Source of the DNA: Lachnospiraceae bacterium
GTDB lineage: Bacteria; Bacillota; Clostridia; Oscillospirales; CAG-272
NCBI GenBank assembly: GCA_024404495.1
Contig: JAKSPT010000010.1
Span: 16,294-80,293 of the forward strand
DNA length: 64,000 bases
Direction: 5' to 3'
In this document: one piece after another, positions 16,295 through 24,541 of the stretch
Layout: each line of letters opens with the position of its first letter
Position numbering within the stretch: the stretch's first letter is position 1
Notes under the pieces: generated by a model
What the model was told of the DNA's origin: nothing
Databases searched by the model: none
The model's input: the letters and a program-made list of their open reading frames with translations, nothing else
Program-made: the position numbers and the translations under genes

Positions 16295-16309
16295 TGATAA
16301 TTATTATCG
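16295..16309 (+). promoter_or_regulatory. Fur/PerR-type operator
   Basis: TGATAATTATTATCG fits the 7-1-7 palindrome of Fur-family operators with one mismatch. It sits at the expected transcription start, between the -10 box and the AAGGAGG ribosome site, where a bound regulator would block its own operon. Confidence 0.75.
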
Positions 16310-16322
16310 TTAAGGAGGTAAT

Positions 16323-16730
16323 ATGCAGCGATTCAGCAAAAAGCGTCAGGCAATCCTCGACTGTCTGCGCTCGACCGACAGTCATCCGACCGCCGAATGG
16401 ATCTACCGGACACTGAAGCCCTCCTACCCGGATCTCTCCCTCGCCACCGTCTACCGCAACCTCGGCGAGTTCGAGGAAGCCGGACAAATCATCTCGGTCG
16501 GCGTCGTTGACGGGCAGAAGCGCTACCACGGCAATATCCTCCCACACGCGCACGCCACCTGTTCCCTCTGCGGAACGATCTATGATCTGCACTCCCTCCC
16601 CGACACCGCCCGTATGATCGAAGCCGTCACGAAAGAGACCGGGATCAAAGTCACCGAGACCTCCCTCTCCTTCCGCGGCATCTGTGCCGACTGCCGGGAT
16701 CACGAATCCGGAAAGGAAACCGACCTATGA
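16323..16730 (+). CDS. Fur family regulator, PerR-like
   Basis: The 135-residue protein is a Fur-family metal-dependent DNA-binding regulator. The winged-helix segment [27 protein letters not shown] is diagnostic, and two CxxC motifs (CSLC near residue 80, CADC near residue 120) form the structural zinc site. PerR is the best guess because the next gene, overlapping by four bases (ATGA), encodes a rubrerythrin-type peroxidase and because a matching operator precedes it; Fur or Zur cannot be excluded by sequence alone. AAGGAGG lies close upstream of the ATG. Confidence 0.88.
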   Translation: MQRFSKKRQAILDCLRSTDSHPTAEWIYRTLKPSYPDLSLATVYRNLGEFEEAGQIISVGVVDGQKRYHGNILPHAHATCSLCGTIYDLHSLPDTARMIEAVTKETGIKVTETSLSFRGICADCRDHESGKETDL

Positions 16731-18034
16731 ATCTGAAAGCCCTGCAATCCATCCCCTGCGGTCTTTTCGTCCTCACCGTGAACCTTGACGGAAAAGACAA
16801 CGGCTGTATCATCAACACCGTCATGCAGGTCGCTTCCGACCCGCTTCAAATCAGCATCGCGGTCAACAAAGCGAATCACACCTGCGATATGCTGCTCGCT
16901 TCCCGCCGTTTCACCGTCTCTGTCCTCAGCGAAGCGGCTCCCTTCCCGCTCTATCAGCGCTTCGGGTTCCGCTCCGGACGCGATACCGACAAGTTTGCGG
17001 ACTTTGACGCTGTCAGACGCCTCCCGAACGGCACGCTCGCCGTCACCGAAGGCACGAACGCCTTTCTTTCCGCCGACGTGACAGACACCGCCGATCTCGG
17101 CAGCCACGTGCTCTTCCTCGCGAAGGTCACCGACGCCGACGTGCTTTCCGCCCTTCCCTCCGCCACCTATTCCTACTACCACGCGCACGTCAAACCCGCC
17201 GCTCCTTCCGCGCCCGCCTCGAAAACCGTCTGGCGCTGCGAGATCTGCGGCTACGAATACGAAGGCGAGACCCTTCCCCCGGACTTCGTCTGTCCCCTCT
17301 GCAAGCATCCGGCGTCCGATTTTGTCAAGGTCGAAGCCGGAACCGAAACCGTTAATCAAAAAATAATGATAAATAAGGAGAATACCACAATGAAAACCTA
17401 CAAGTGCAAAGTATGCGGAGAAATCTTTACCGTGAAGGACGGCGAGGAAGCCGTCTGCCCGAGATGCCGTCAGAAGGGCGACAAGCTCGAAGAGATCGCC
17501 AACAAGTACGCCGGCACGCGGACCGAAAAGAACCTGCAGGCAGCCTTCGCCGGGGAATCCCAGGCGAGAAACAAGTACACCTACTTTGCCTCCGCCGCAA
17601 AGAAAGAGGGCTACGAGCAGATCTCCGCGCTCTTCCTGAAGACCGCCGACAACGAAAAGGAACACGCCAAGCTGTGGTTCAAGGAGCTGAACGGCATCGG
17701 TGACACCGCCGCCAACCTCGCCGCAGCCGCTGACGGTGAAAACTACGAGTGGACCGATATGTACGAGGGCTTTGCAAAGACCGCCGAGGAAGAGGGCTTT
17801 GCCGAGCTCGCCGCGAAATTCCGCGCCGTCGCCGCGATCGAAAAGCACCACGAGGAGAGATACCGCGCGCTGCTGAAGAACGTCGAGATGCAGGAGGTCT
17901 TCGCCAAGAGCGAGGTCAAGGTCTGGGAGTGCCGCAACTGCGGTCACATCATGGTCGGCACCAAGGCTCCCGAGCTCTGCCCCGTCTGCGCGCATCCGCA
18001 GTCCTATTTCGAGATCAACGCGGAAAACTATTGA
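16727..18034 (+). CDS. Flavin reductase - rubredoxin - rubrerythrin fusion
   Basis: One 435-residue frame holds three redox modules. Residues 1-155 resemble the FMN-binding flavin reductase domain of high-molecular-weight rubredoxin. Residues 168-202 are rubredoxin (Cys171, 174, 189, 192). From Met222 a complete rubrerythrin follows: zinc-ribbon-like CKVC/CPRC (227-247), diiron domain with E277, E310, H313, E372 and H375, and C-terminal rubredoxin (Cys402, 405, 418, 421). Together these could carry electrons from NAD(P)H through FMN and iron to peroxide. The start overlaps the perR stop (ATGA). The rubrerythrin part keeps its own AAGGAG and ATG at 17375-17392, so it may also be made alone. 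A strong terminator follows. Confidence 0.9.
   Translation: MNLKALQSIPCGLFVLTVNLDGKDNGCIINTVMQVASDPLQISIAVNKANHTCDMLLASRRFTVSVLSEAAPFPLYQRFGFRSGRDTDKFADFDAVRRLPNGTLAVTEGTNAFLSADVTDTADLGSHVLFLAKVTDADVLSALPSATYSYYHAHVKPAAPSAPASKTVWRCEICGYEYEGETLPPDFVCPLCKHPASDFVKVEAGTETVNQKIMINKENTTMKTYKCKVCGEIFTVKDGEEAVCPRCRQKGDKLEEIANKYAGTRTEKNLQAAFAGESQARNKYTYFASAAKKEGYEQISALFLKTADNEKEHAKLWFKELNGIGDTAANLAAAADGENYEWTDMYEGFAKTAEEEGFAELAAKFRAVAAIEKHHEERYRALLKNVEMQEVFAKSEVKVWECRNCGHIMVGTKAPELCPVCAHPQSYFEINAENY
17375..17392 (+). promoter_or_regulatory. Internal ribosome site and start codon inside the fusion gene
   Basis: AAGGAG (17375-17380), nine bases, then an in-frame ATG (17390) that begins the rubrerythrin module. 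The linker codons before it (about 208-221) are AT-rich and look like a former intergenic leader. Initiation here would give a free 214-residue rubrerythrin. Confidence 0.65.
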
Positions 18035-18071
18035 TCCGACTGACGTCTGATAATACAATCCGATAAGCAAA

Positions 18072-18126
18072 GACCCGCACTTTTCCGGGACGGCAGAACG
18101 TCCCGCCGGTGCGGGTCCTTTTTCGT
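18072..18126 (+). terminator. Terminator of the perR operon
   Basis: GACCCGCAC pairs with GTGCGGGTC, with an inner GGGACG/CGTCCC hairpin, followed by CTTTTTCG. Confidence 0.85.
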
Positions 18127-18184
18127 TTTCCGCGCGTCCCGGATCGGACCGGAATCCGCAAAAAGGAAAACGGTCCCGATTTCC

Positions 18185-18213
18185 TTGACACGGGGGCACG
18201 GTTATGCTATAAT
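18185..18213 (+). promoter_or_regulatory. Consensus promoter of the giant beta-helix gene
   Basis: TTGACA (18185-18190), 17 bp, TATAAT (18208-18213). Confidence 0.9.
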
Positions 18214-18266
18214 ATATAAGGAAATTTATACCGTGAAGCGAAACCAAAACCGAAAGGAAAACGACT

Positions 18267-21200
18267 ATGAACACAAAGCGCTTTTTCTCCCTCGTTTTCG
18301 TTCTGACGCTGATCGTGTCTCTCCTCTGCCCGCTTTCCGCGAGCGCGGCGGACGGGATCACGGTCGACAACTGCGATTCCATCCGATGGGGCGGCACGCA
18401 CGCCGTGACGGTCTTCACCGATGTGAAAACCGAAGGCTCCGGTTCGATCGGCTGGACCGTTCCCGCAGGGGGCGACCAGTTCGTCATGCAGACCGTCTTC
18501 GACCCGATCGACGCGACGGGAATGACCGTCCTCTCGTTCGATCTCTATCTTTCCGATATCGACGCGATGTACGGCGCGTCGGTCTTCCTTCTGGAAATGA
18601 CCTCCTCCGGAAAGTGCGACGTTGAGGAAACGAGCTGGGGTCCCGGCGCGTTCAGCCTCACTCCGGACGGATGGACTCATCTGGAGCTGAATATCGTGGG
18701 CGGCGGCTGCAAGCTGGACCACGTCAACTTCCTCCGTCTCTACGCCCTCGGCATTCAGCACGAGGAGCCGCTCACCGTCCGTCTTGACAACATCCGTCTT
18801 CTTCCCGAAGGCACGCCCGATCCCGAGGAACAGGGGAACGAAGGTCTTATCATCGGCAAAGCAGATCCCTCCTCCGCGATCCCGACCGCCGGGAACACGC
18901 CCGGTAAGACGGTCGATCCCGCCGAAACCGACACGCCCGATACCGACGTTCCGGGCACCGACACGCCCGATACCGGTAAGAAGCTCAGCGTTCCCGGTCT
19001 GATCGTCGCCGCGTTCGGCGTGATCACCGCAGTCATCGGCGCCGTTCTTCTCAAAAACAAGAAGCTGCCCGCGATCATCCTGCTCGTTTCGGGCGTTATC
19101 TGCCTGATCGTCGGCGCCGTTCTTATGCTCCTGCCCGGCAATCCCGCGGGCGATGATCCCGGTACGAAGCCCGTCACTCCCGACGCTTCCGCGTATTTCA
19201 CCGAAATTCAGAACGGTCACCCCGAGCTTTCCGCCGCCGAGCTTGACGTGGAAGCGGCGCTGACCCGCACGATCGGCTTTGACACGAAAGAGGAATACAA
19301 GACCCGCTTCGTTGCCGGTGCCGCTCCGATCGGCTCGCCCGAAGGGCATCCGAACGTCGTGATGGTCAATCCCGAGGAAAACGCCGGCGCGATCCAGACC
19401 TCCTCCGGTCTTACCGTAACGCCGTTCGGCGAGGTCCGTTCAATGAACATCAAGGAACGCGACTGCACGATCTTTGAGTTCATCCGCAATCAGAACACCA
19501 ACTGCTTCTACCTCGACGTCGACAAGGACGTGAAAAAAGCGTGGGCAGGCAAGACCTTTGACCTTCACGCCCTCGTTTACGTCACCGAAAACCTGAAATT
19601 CGACGTGACCTGGAAGACCGCTTCCGGTGAGGAAAAGACCGAGACCTTCCCCGTTGCGTCCAAACCTACCTGGACCGAAGGCATCCTCGCGCTTGACGCT
19701 CCCGCGCTGAAGGGCGAAACCGAGGGTCACGACTTCCTGTTCACCTGCAAGGGTGCCGAATATACCCGTATCGCCGCGATGTGGATCGAAGAGCACGTTG
19801 AGGACACCGGCGACAAAAAAGACGACCGTACCGGTCTTCTTGAAGGCAAGTTCGGCGGACGTGCATACGTTCTTGCCGACGCCAACGTCGTGAATTACGG
19901 CGCGGTCGGCGACGGCTACACCGACGACACCGACGCGTTCAAAAAGGCGATCGACGCCGTTTCCAAGCAGGGCGGCGGCACCGTCTTCGTTCCCGCCGGC
20001 TTCTGGTGCATCACCGATCATCTTACCCTACCCTCCCACGTCGGCCTCGTCGGCGAGCTTGATCCCGATAATCTCCGCGCTTCCACCGTCATCTGCGTCT
20101 ACGCGGACAAGGGCTCGTCCTCGGGCGGCTTCTTCGATATGGGAATGCAGTCCGCCGTCAAGGACCTCGCGGTCTGGTATCCCGAGCAGACCTTCGTCAA
20201 CGGTCAGCCGATCCCCTATCCCGCGACCTTCCGTCAGTGCGGCTCCGAGGGCGTCACGATCGAGAACGTCGTGATGGTCAACTCCTATATCGGCATTGAT
20301 TTTGCCACCGGCGGCTCGAACAACTCCCTGCAGTACGTCCGCAACGTCCGCGGCACCTGCTTCGTCTACGGCTACGAAAACAACCACAGCTACGACATCG
20401 GCAGAATCGAAGAACTCGACTTCTCGCCCGAGATCTGGCTGAATTCCACCCTCCCCGGCACCCCGAATCCTGCTCTCCTCCGCACCTATATGCTCCGCCA
20501 CTCGACCGGTATGATCCTCGAGCGCATCGACTGGACCTACCTTGCCGACTGCAAGTTCTCCGGTCTGCAGACCGGCGTCCTCTGCCGCCGCACCGATGAC
20601 GGCGTTTCCAACGGGCATATGTACAACTTCACGATCACCGACTGCTACTACTGCTTCCGCGCGGAGGCCTGCTCGTGGATGATGATCACGAACTGCGTGA
20701 TGAAGGCTTCCGGCAACGAAGGCGCTTCCGCGATCTGTCTGGAAAAGACGAACGGCGGCGACGTTTCGATCGCCGACTGCGCGCTCGTTTCCTCCGGTAA
20801 GAACGCGATCCTCAATCAGGGCTCCGGCAGGATCTCGGTCACCGACTCCGCGATCACCTCCGTAGGCGGCACCGCCTTCGCGCAGGTCACCACCCATCCG
20901 CAGACCTCGGTCAACAATACGATCTCGGACGGCGGCAACAATCTCCTCTACGATTTCATTGACGTCCCCACGCCGAAGATCACCGCTCCCGATTACGGCA
21001 AGACCGTCGTCACCAAGCCGACCTCCGACAAGTGGATCAACATCACCGCCGAGCCCTACAACGCAAAGAAGGGCAGCGACGTGACCGGGATCCTTCAGAA
21101 AGCGATCGACGACCTGAAGGAGACCGGCGGTACGATTTACTTCCCTGCCGGTGCCTACACCCTGAACGGTCATATCAACGTTTGGGCAGGCATCGAGCTG

Positions 21201-22187
21201 CGCGGCGCCGATTCCTGGGCGCAGAACCAGAACGCGTCCCGCTTCCAGACCACCTTCGGACAGGGCGATCCCGACGGCGAAGCCCTCTTCACTCTCTACG
21301 ACGGCGCGGGTCTGCGCGGTCTCGCCGTGATCTACACCGACCAATCCGACACCACCGATCTCCATTCCCATTCCTTCACGGTCCGCGGCGACGGCAAGGG
21401 CATCTACCTCGTTGACGTCTCCCTCCCGACCTCGTGGAACGGCGTTGACTTTGCCACCAACCGCTGCGACGAGCACTACATCGAATACCTCTGGATGTGC
21501 CCGCTCAATACCGGCATTCAGGTCGGCGGCGGCTCCGAAAACGGTATCATCCGCGACTGCCACTTTACCCCGAACACCTGGTGCCTCCGCGACGAAAACT
21601 ACTGGGGCAACATCTTCCAGACCTGCGTGATGCCGCAGTCCCGCCCCTACGTCGTCGGCGCCTCCAAAAACGAGATCCTCTATCACAACTTCGTCTACGG
21701 CGCGTATGAGGGTCTTTCCATCACCGACGGCGCACAGAACGTCTTTACCCTCTGCCACGGCGTTGACTCCGGCAACTACTCGATGCGCGTCAAGGGCGAC
21801 TGCTCGGTCACGATGGTCGACTCCCAGCTCGTCAACCTCAACGGCAGACAGCACAACTACATCATTACCGACGCTTCCTTCTGCGGCAAGCTCACGATGA
21901 TCAATACCGCCGGTTGGGGCACCACAGCAAACGCTCTCAACCTCGGCGGCACCGGCTCCGTTACGATGAAATCCGGTATCATCATCAACGCCGGTAATCC
22001 CTTCTGCCGCCTCAATCAGGGCTCTCTTACCCTCATCGGCGTCATCAACCAGCAGCGTACCAAGGACTTCATCATCTCCGGCAGAGCGGATTCCCTTACC
22101 CTCGAAGGCGATATCTTCGAGTCCGGTCTCCGCATCGACAACCCCGAGGACGTTCCCGTCTCCGGCTCCGACCTCGATCGGTATTGA
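18267..22187 (+). CDS. Secreted 1306-residue double beta-helix (pectate lyase-3 superfamily) protein
   Basis: A signal peptide (residues 1-28, ending SASA-A) is followed by a beta-sandwich domain (30-180) closely resembling the protein at 59357-60172. A TP/D-rich linker (181-240) leads to two membrane helices (about 241-262 and 267-290) joined by the short basic turn KNKKL. A second sandwich-like domain (330-535) precedes two right-handed beta-helix regions, each opening with a pectate-lyase-3 motif: NYGAVGDGYTDDTDAFKKAI near 541 and DVTGILQKAIDDLKETGGTI near 937. Such domains act on pectin or other uronate glycans. Catalytic residues cannot be assigned. The helix hairpin would tether the protein with both flanks outside. 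AAAGGAAAA precedes the ATG. Confidence 0.85.
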   Translation: MNTKRFFSLVFVLTLIVSLLCPLSASAADGITVDNCDSIRWGGTHAVTVFTDVKTEGSGSIGWTVPAGGDQFVMQTVFDPIDATGMTVLSFDLYLSDIDAMYGASVFLLEMTSSGKCDVEETSWGPGAFSLTPDGWTHLELNIVGGGCKLDHVNFLRLYALGIQHEEPLTVRLDNIRLLPEGTPDPEEQGNEGLIIGKADPSSAIPTAGNTPGKTVDPAETDTPDTDVPGTDTPDTGKKLSVPGLIVAAFGVITAVIGAVLLKNKKLPAIILLVSGVICLIVGAVLMLLPGNPAGDDPGTKPVTPDASAYFTEIQNGHPELSAAELDVEAALTRTIGFDTKEEYKTRFVAGAAPIGSPEGHPNVVMVNPEENAGAIQTSSGLTVTPFGEVRSMNIKERDCTIFEFIRNQNTNCFYLDVDKDVKKAWAGKTFDLHALVYVTENLKFDVTWKTASGEEKTETFPVASKPTWTEGILALDAPALKGETEGHDFLFTCKGAEYTRIAAMWIEEHVEDTGDKKDDRTGLLEGKFGGRAYVLADANVVNYGAVGDGYTDDTDAFKKAIDAVSKQGGGTVFVPAGFWCITDHLTLPSHVGLVGELDPDNLRASTVICVYADKGSSSGGFFDMGMQSAVKDLAVWYPEQTFVNGQPIPYPATFRQCGSEGVTIENVVMVNSYIGIDFATGGSNNSLQYVRNVRGTCFVYGYENNHSYDIGRIEELDFSPEIWLNSTLPGTPNPALLRTYMLRHSTGMILERIDWTYLADCKFSGLQTGVLCRRTDDGVSNGHMYNFTITDCYYCFRAEACSWMMITNCVMKASGNEGASAICLEKTNGGDVSIADCALVSSGKNAILNQGSGRISVTDSAITSVGGTAFAQVTTHPQTSVNNTISDGGNNLLYDFIDVPTPKITAPDYGKTVVTKPTSDKWINITAEPYNAKKGSDVTGILQKAIDDLKETGGTIYFPAGAYTLNGHINVWAGIELRGADSWAQNQNASRFQTTFGQGDPDGEALFTLYDGAGLRGLAVIYTDQSDTTDLHSHSFTVRGDGKGIYLVDVSLPTSWNGVDFATNRCDEHYIEYLWMCPLNTGIQVGGGSENGIIRDCHFTPNTWCLRDENYWGNIFQTCVMPQSRPYVVGASKNEILYHNFVYGAYEGLSITDGAQNVFTLCHGVDSGNYSMRVKGDCSVTMVDSQLVNLNGRQHNYIITDASFCGKLTMINTAGWGTTANALNLGGTGSVTMKSGIIINAGNPFCRLNQGSLTLIGVINQQRTKDFIISGRADSLTLEGDIFESGLRIDNPEDVPVSGSDLDRY

Positions 22188-22189
22188 TG

Positions 22190-22481
22190 GCGCGGGGACG
22201 CGAAGGATGCGAAGGATGCGAAGGATGCGTGTCCTTTCTCGACCGAGAAAGGACCAAAGAGGCATAGGATAAACTGATTATTTGAGTCCTTCGGGCAAAG
22301 CATCTCTTTATACGGGAGAGTTTAACTTTGAGAACTCCCAATCCGATTTGCCCCGCCCGGTGTCTTCGCATTGCGCGCTGCTGCCTCGCTTTATCAAAAG
22401 CGCGCCGTCCTTATCAAGTCGGATCAACAGTAACACAAGAAAATATTCCCGCAGCCGATTCCTTCGGCTGCGGGAATATTT
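22190..22481 (+). repeat. Dispersed RNA-like element, copy A
   Basis: Begins directly after the beta-helix gene's stop with three GCGAAGGAT-like nonamers. Then come hairpin GTCCTTTCTC-GACC-GAGAAAGGAC (22231-22254), the CAAAGAGGCATA box, and the conserved core CGCATTGCGCGCTGCTG within 22359-22384. It ends in a terminator shared with copy B. The middle is the most diverged of the five copies. Confidence 0.85.
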
Positions 22482-22486
22482 GTTTT
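22441..22486. terminator. Bidirectional terminator shared by element copies A and B
   Basis: A 17-bp stem (22441-22457 with 22465-22481) ends in TTTGTTTTTG on the plus strand and TTTTCTTG on the minus strand. It can stop transcripts from the beta-helix gene and from folD. Confidence 0.85.
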
Positions 22487-22697
22487 TGATTCGGCTTTTA
22501 CGATGCTTTATGAAGGAACTGCGCTTCGGATTTCGTCTGGGCAGCAGCGCGCAATGCGAAGACACCGAAGGAGGCGGACCGTGTCGGGAGATCACCGAAA
22601 ACGATCTCTCCCGGGCACGGGAAAGCCACACTCGGAGAATTCAAATATCAATTACCCCTTATGCCTCTTTGGTACTTTCTCGGTCGAGAAAGTACAT
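22441..22697 (-). repeat. Dispersed RNA-like element, copy B (overlaps folD 3' end)
   Basis: Read on the minus strand: hairpin GTACTTTCTC-GACC-GAGAAAGTAC (22672-22695), AAGAGGCATAAGGGGTA, an internal GGGAGA/TCTCCC stem, the conserved core (22541-22566) and the shared terminator. The first hairpin lies inside folD and supplies its last codons. Confidence 0.85.
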
Positions 22698-23522
22698 CGC
22701 GTCCTTCGCTTTGATGGTGTTGGAGAGGAGCATGGTAATGGTCATGGGACCGACGCCGCCGGGAACGGGCGTAATGAAGGAAGATTTGGGCGCGACGGAG
22801 GGGAAATCGACGTCGCCGCAGAGTTTGCCGTCGGCGTCGCGGTTCATCCCGACGTCGATCACGACGGCGCCTTCCTTGACCATATCGGCGGTCACGAAGC
22901 CGGCTTTTCCGACGGCGGAAACGAGGATATCCGCCTCGCGGGTCACAGCGGGAAGATCGGCGGTTTTCGAGTGGCAGACGGTCACGGTCGCGTTCGCGGC
23001 GAGAAGAAGGAGTGCCATCGGCTTGCCGACGATATTGGAGCGTCCGATCACGACGGCACGTTTCCCGGCGGGATCGATGCCGGAGCGGCGGATCAGTTCC
23101 ATAATACCGGCGGGCGTGCAGGGGAGGAAGCGGGGATGTCCCTCGGTGATCAGCCCGACGTTATAGGGGTGGAACGCGTCCACGTCCTTTTCGGGCGAGA
23201 TGCGGAGGGTCACTTCCCTTTCGTTCAGATGCTTCGGAAGGGGAAGCTGAACGAGGATGCCGTTGATGGCGGGATTGTCGTTCAGCGCGTCGATCAGACC
23301 GTTCAGGTCGGACTGGGAGGTCTCCGCCGGAAGCGTATAGACCTCGGAATAGATGCCGACCTCCTCGCAGGCTTTTTTCTTATTGCGGACGTAGACCGCG
23401 GAGGCGGGGTCATCCCCCACGAGGATCACGGCGAGCCCGGGACGCTTTTCCATCCCGGCGACCTTTTCTTTCAGCTCCGCGCGGATCGCGGCGGAGATTG
23501 CTTTTCCGTCAATGAGATTCAT
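22659..23522 (-). CDS. folD: Methylenetetrahydrofolate dehydrogenase/cyclohydrolase
   Basis: The 287-residue enzyme interconverts methylene-, methenyl- and formyl-tetrahydrofolate in the cytosol. Signatures are [20 protein letters not shown] (catalytic lysine), [24 protein letters not shown] and [11 protein letters not shown]. The ATG at 23522 follows AAAGGAG and overlaps the lgt stop by 14 bp, so translation is coupled. The last twelve codons ([12 protein letters not shown]) come from the hairpin of repeat copy B and lie beyond the usual end of the enzyme, so the original stop was probably lost to the insertion. Confidence 0.96.
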   Translation of the reverse strand: MNLIDGKAISAAIRAELKEKVAGMEKRPGLAVILVGDDPASAVYVRNKKKACEEVGIYSEVYTLPAETSQSDLNGLIDALNDNPAINGILVQLPLPKHLNEREVTLRISPEKDVDAFHPYNVGLITEGHPRFLPCTPAGIMELIRRSGIDPAGKRAVVIGRSNIVGKPMALLLLAANATVTVCHSKTADLPAVTREADILVSAVGKAGFVTADMVKEGAVVIDVGMNRDADGKLCGDVDFPSVAPKSSFITPVPGGVGPMTITMLLSNTIKAKDAMYFLDRESTKEA

Positions 23523-24519
23523 CGTTCGATTCTCCTTTGTCTTCTGATTCGGGAGCGGGATGTTCGGTGACTTCGGAAGCAGAACCGTCAGTTTCGGCAG
23601 ATTCGGAAGAAACGGTTTCACCGGAACCCGTTTCAACGGAAACGGCGGTTTCCGCGGCAGCGGCGGGTTTTCTTCTCGAAAGGATCCATTTGAAGAAGAG
23701 GATCGCGAAGCCGGCGATGAAGCAGATAAAGCCGACGAGTTGGGAAATACGGATCGAGCCGACGTAGAGGCTGTCGGTACGGAGCCCCTCAATGAACATT
23801 CTGCCGAAGCCGTACCACGTGATGTACATAACGAAGATCTGTCCGTGGTATTTCTTTTTCGGGTAGAAGAGGTGGATGAGAATAAAGCCGAGCAGATTCC
23901 AGAGCGATTCGTAGAGGAAGGTGGGATGGTAGCAGGTGGTCACGCCGTATTCGGTGATGCCCATGCGCCACGGCAGGTCGGTGGGAGCGCCGTACGCCTC
24001 CGCGTTGACGAAATTGCCCCATCTGCCCATGAGCTGACCGATCATCACGCCGGGAGACACGATATCGAGAACCTGCAGAATGTTCTGCTTTTTGATCTTT
24101 GAAACGATAAAAGCGGTGATCACGCCGCCGATGATGCCGCCGTAGATGGCGAGCCCGCCCTCCCAGATCGCGATACAGTTGCGGAGCGTTTTCACGAAAT
24201 CCCCCGCGACGTAATAGGCGTCCCAGCGCATGATGACGTAGTAGGCGCGCGCGCAGAGGATACCGAAGAAGACGCAGTAGATCGCGTAATCGAGAATATC
24301 GTCGGGAATCGGCGTCTTCTTATCGGAGAGGTCTGAAAATAGCTTTTTTTCGACCTTTGTACGCGAGATCGCGTAAAGGACGGCAAGGATGACGCCGACC
24401 ATAATGATGACGCCGTACCACGCCACCGGACGCCCGAAGAGCGTAAAGGCGACGGTGTGCAGCTTCATTTCCCCGATCCCGAGCCCCGGGAAGGAGACGA
24501 GATTGATTCTGTCTGCCAT
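23509..24519 (-). CDS. lgt: Prolipoprotein diacylglyceryl transferase
   Basis: The 336-residue membrane enzyme transfers diacylglycerol from phosphatidylglycerol to the lipobox cysteine of prolipoproteins. [29 protein letters not shown] and the signature [13 protein letters not shown], followed by HPTFLYES, are the conserved Lgt motifs, with about seven membrane helices. A serine/glutamate-rich cytosolic tail of about 55 residues is unusual in length. The ATG at 24519 has a weak site (GGAAAG); translation is likely coupled to the ABC-F gene 22 bp upstream. The enzyme serves the several lipoproteins in this window. Confidence 0.95.
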   Translation of the reverse strand: MADRINLVSFPGLGIGEMKLHTVAFTLFGRPVAWYGVIIMVGVILAVLYAISRTKVEKKLFSDLSDKKTPIPDDILDYAIYCVFFGILCARAYYVIMRWDAYYVAGDFVKTLRNCIAIWEGGLAIYGGIIGGVITAFIVSKIKKQNILQVLDIVSPGVMIGQLMGRWGNFVNAEAYGAPTDLPWRMGITEYGVTTCYHPTFLYESLWNLLGFILIHLFYPKKKYHGQIFVMYITWYGFGRMFIEGLRTDSLYVGSIRISQLVGFICFIAGFAILFFKWILSRRKPAAAAETAVSVETGSGETVSSESAETDGSASEVTEHPAPESEDKGESNDESH

Positions 24520-24541
24520 AGTAACTTCTTTCCGGAAAGGC

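Noticed and set aside
22308..22631. A 107-codon minus-strand frame with SSHCALLP and SSAQCED segments
   Set aside because: It spans both facing copies of the dispersed element and their terminator; the peptide repeats only reflect the DNA core read in two places.
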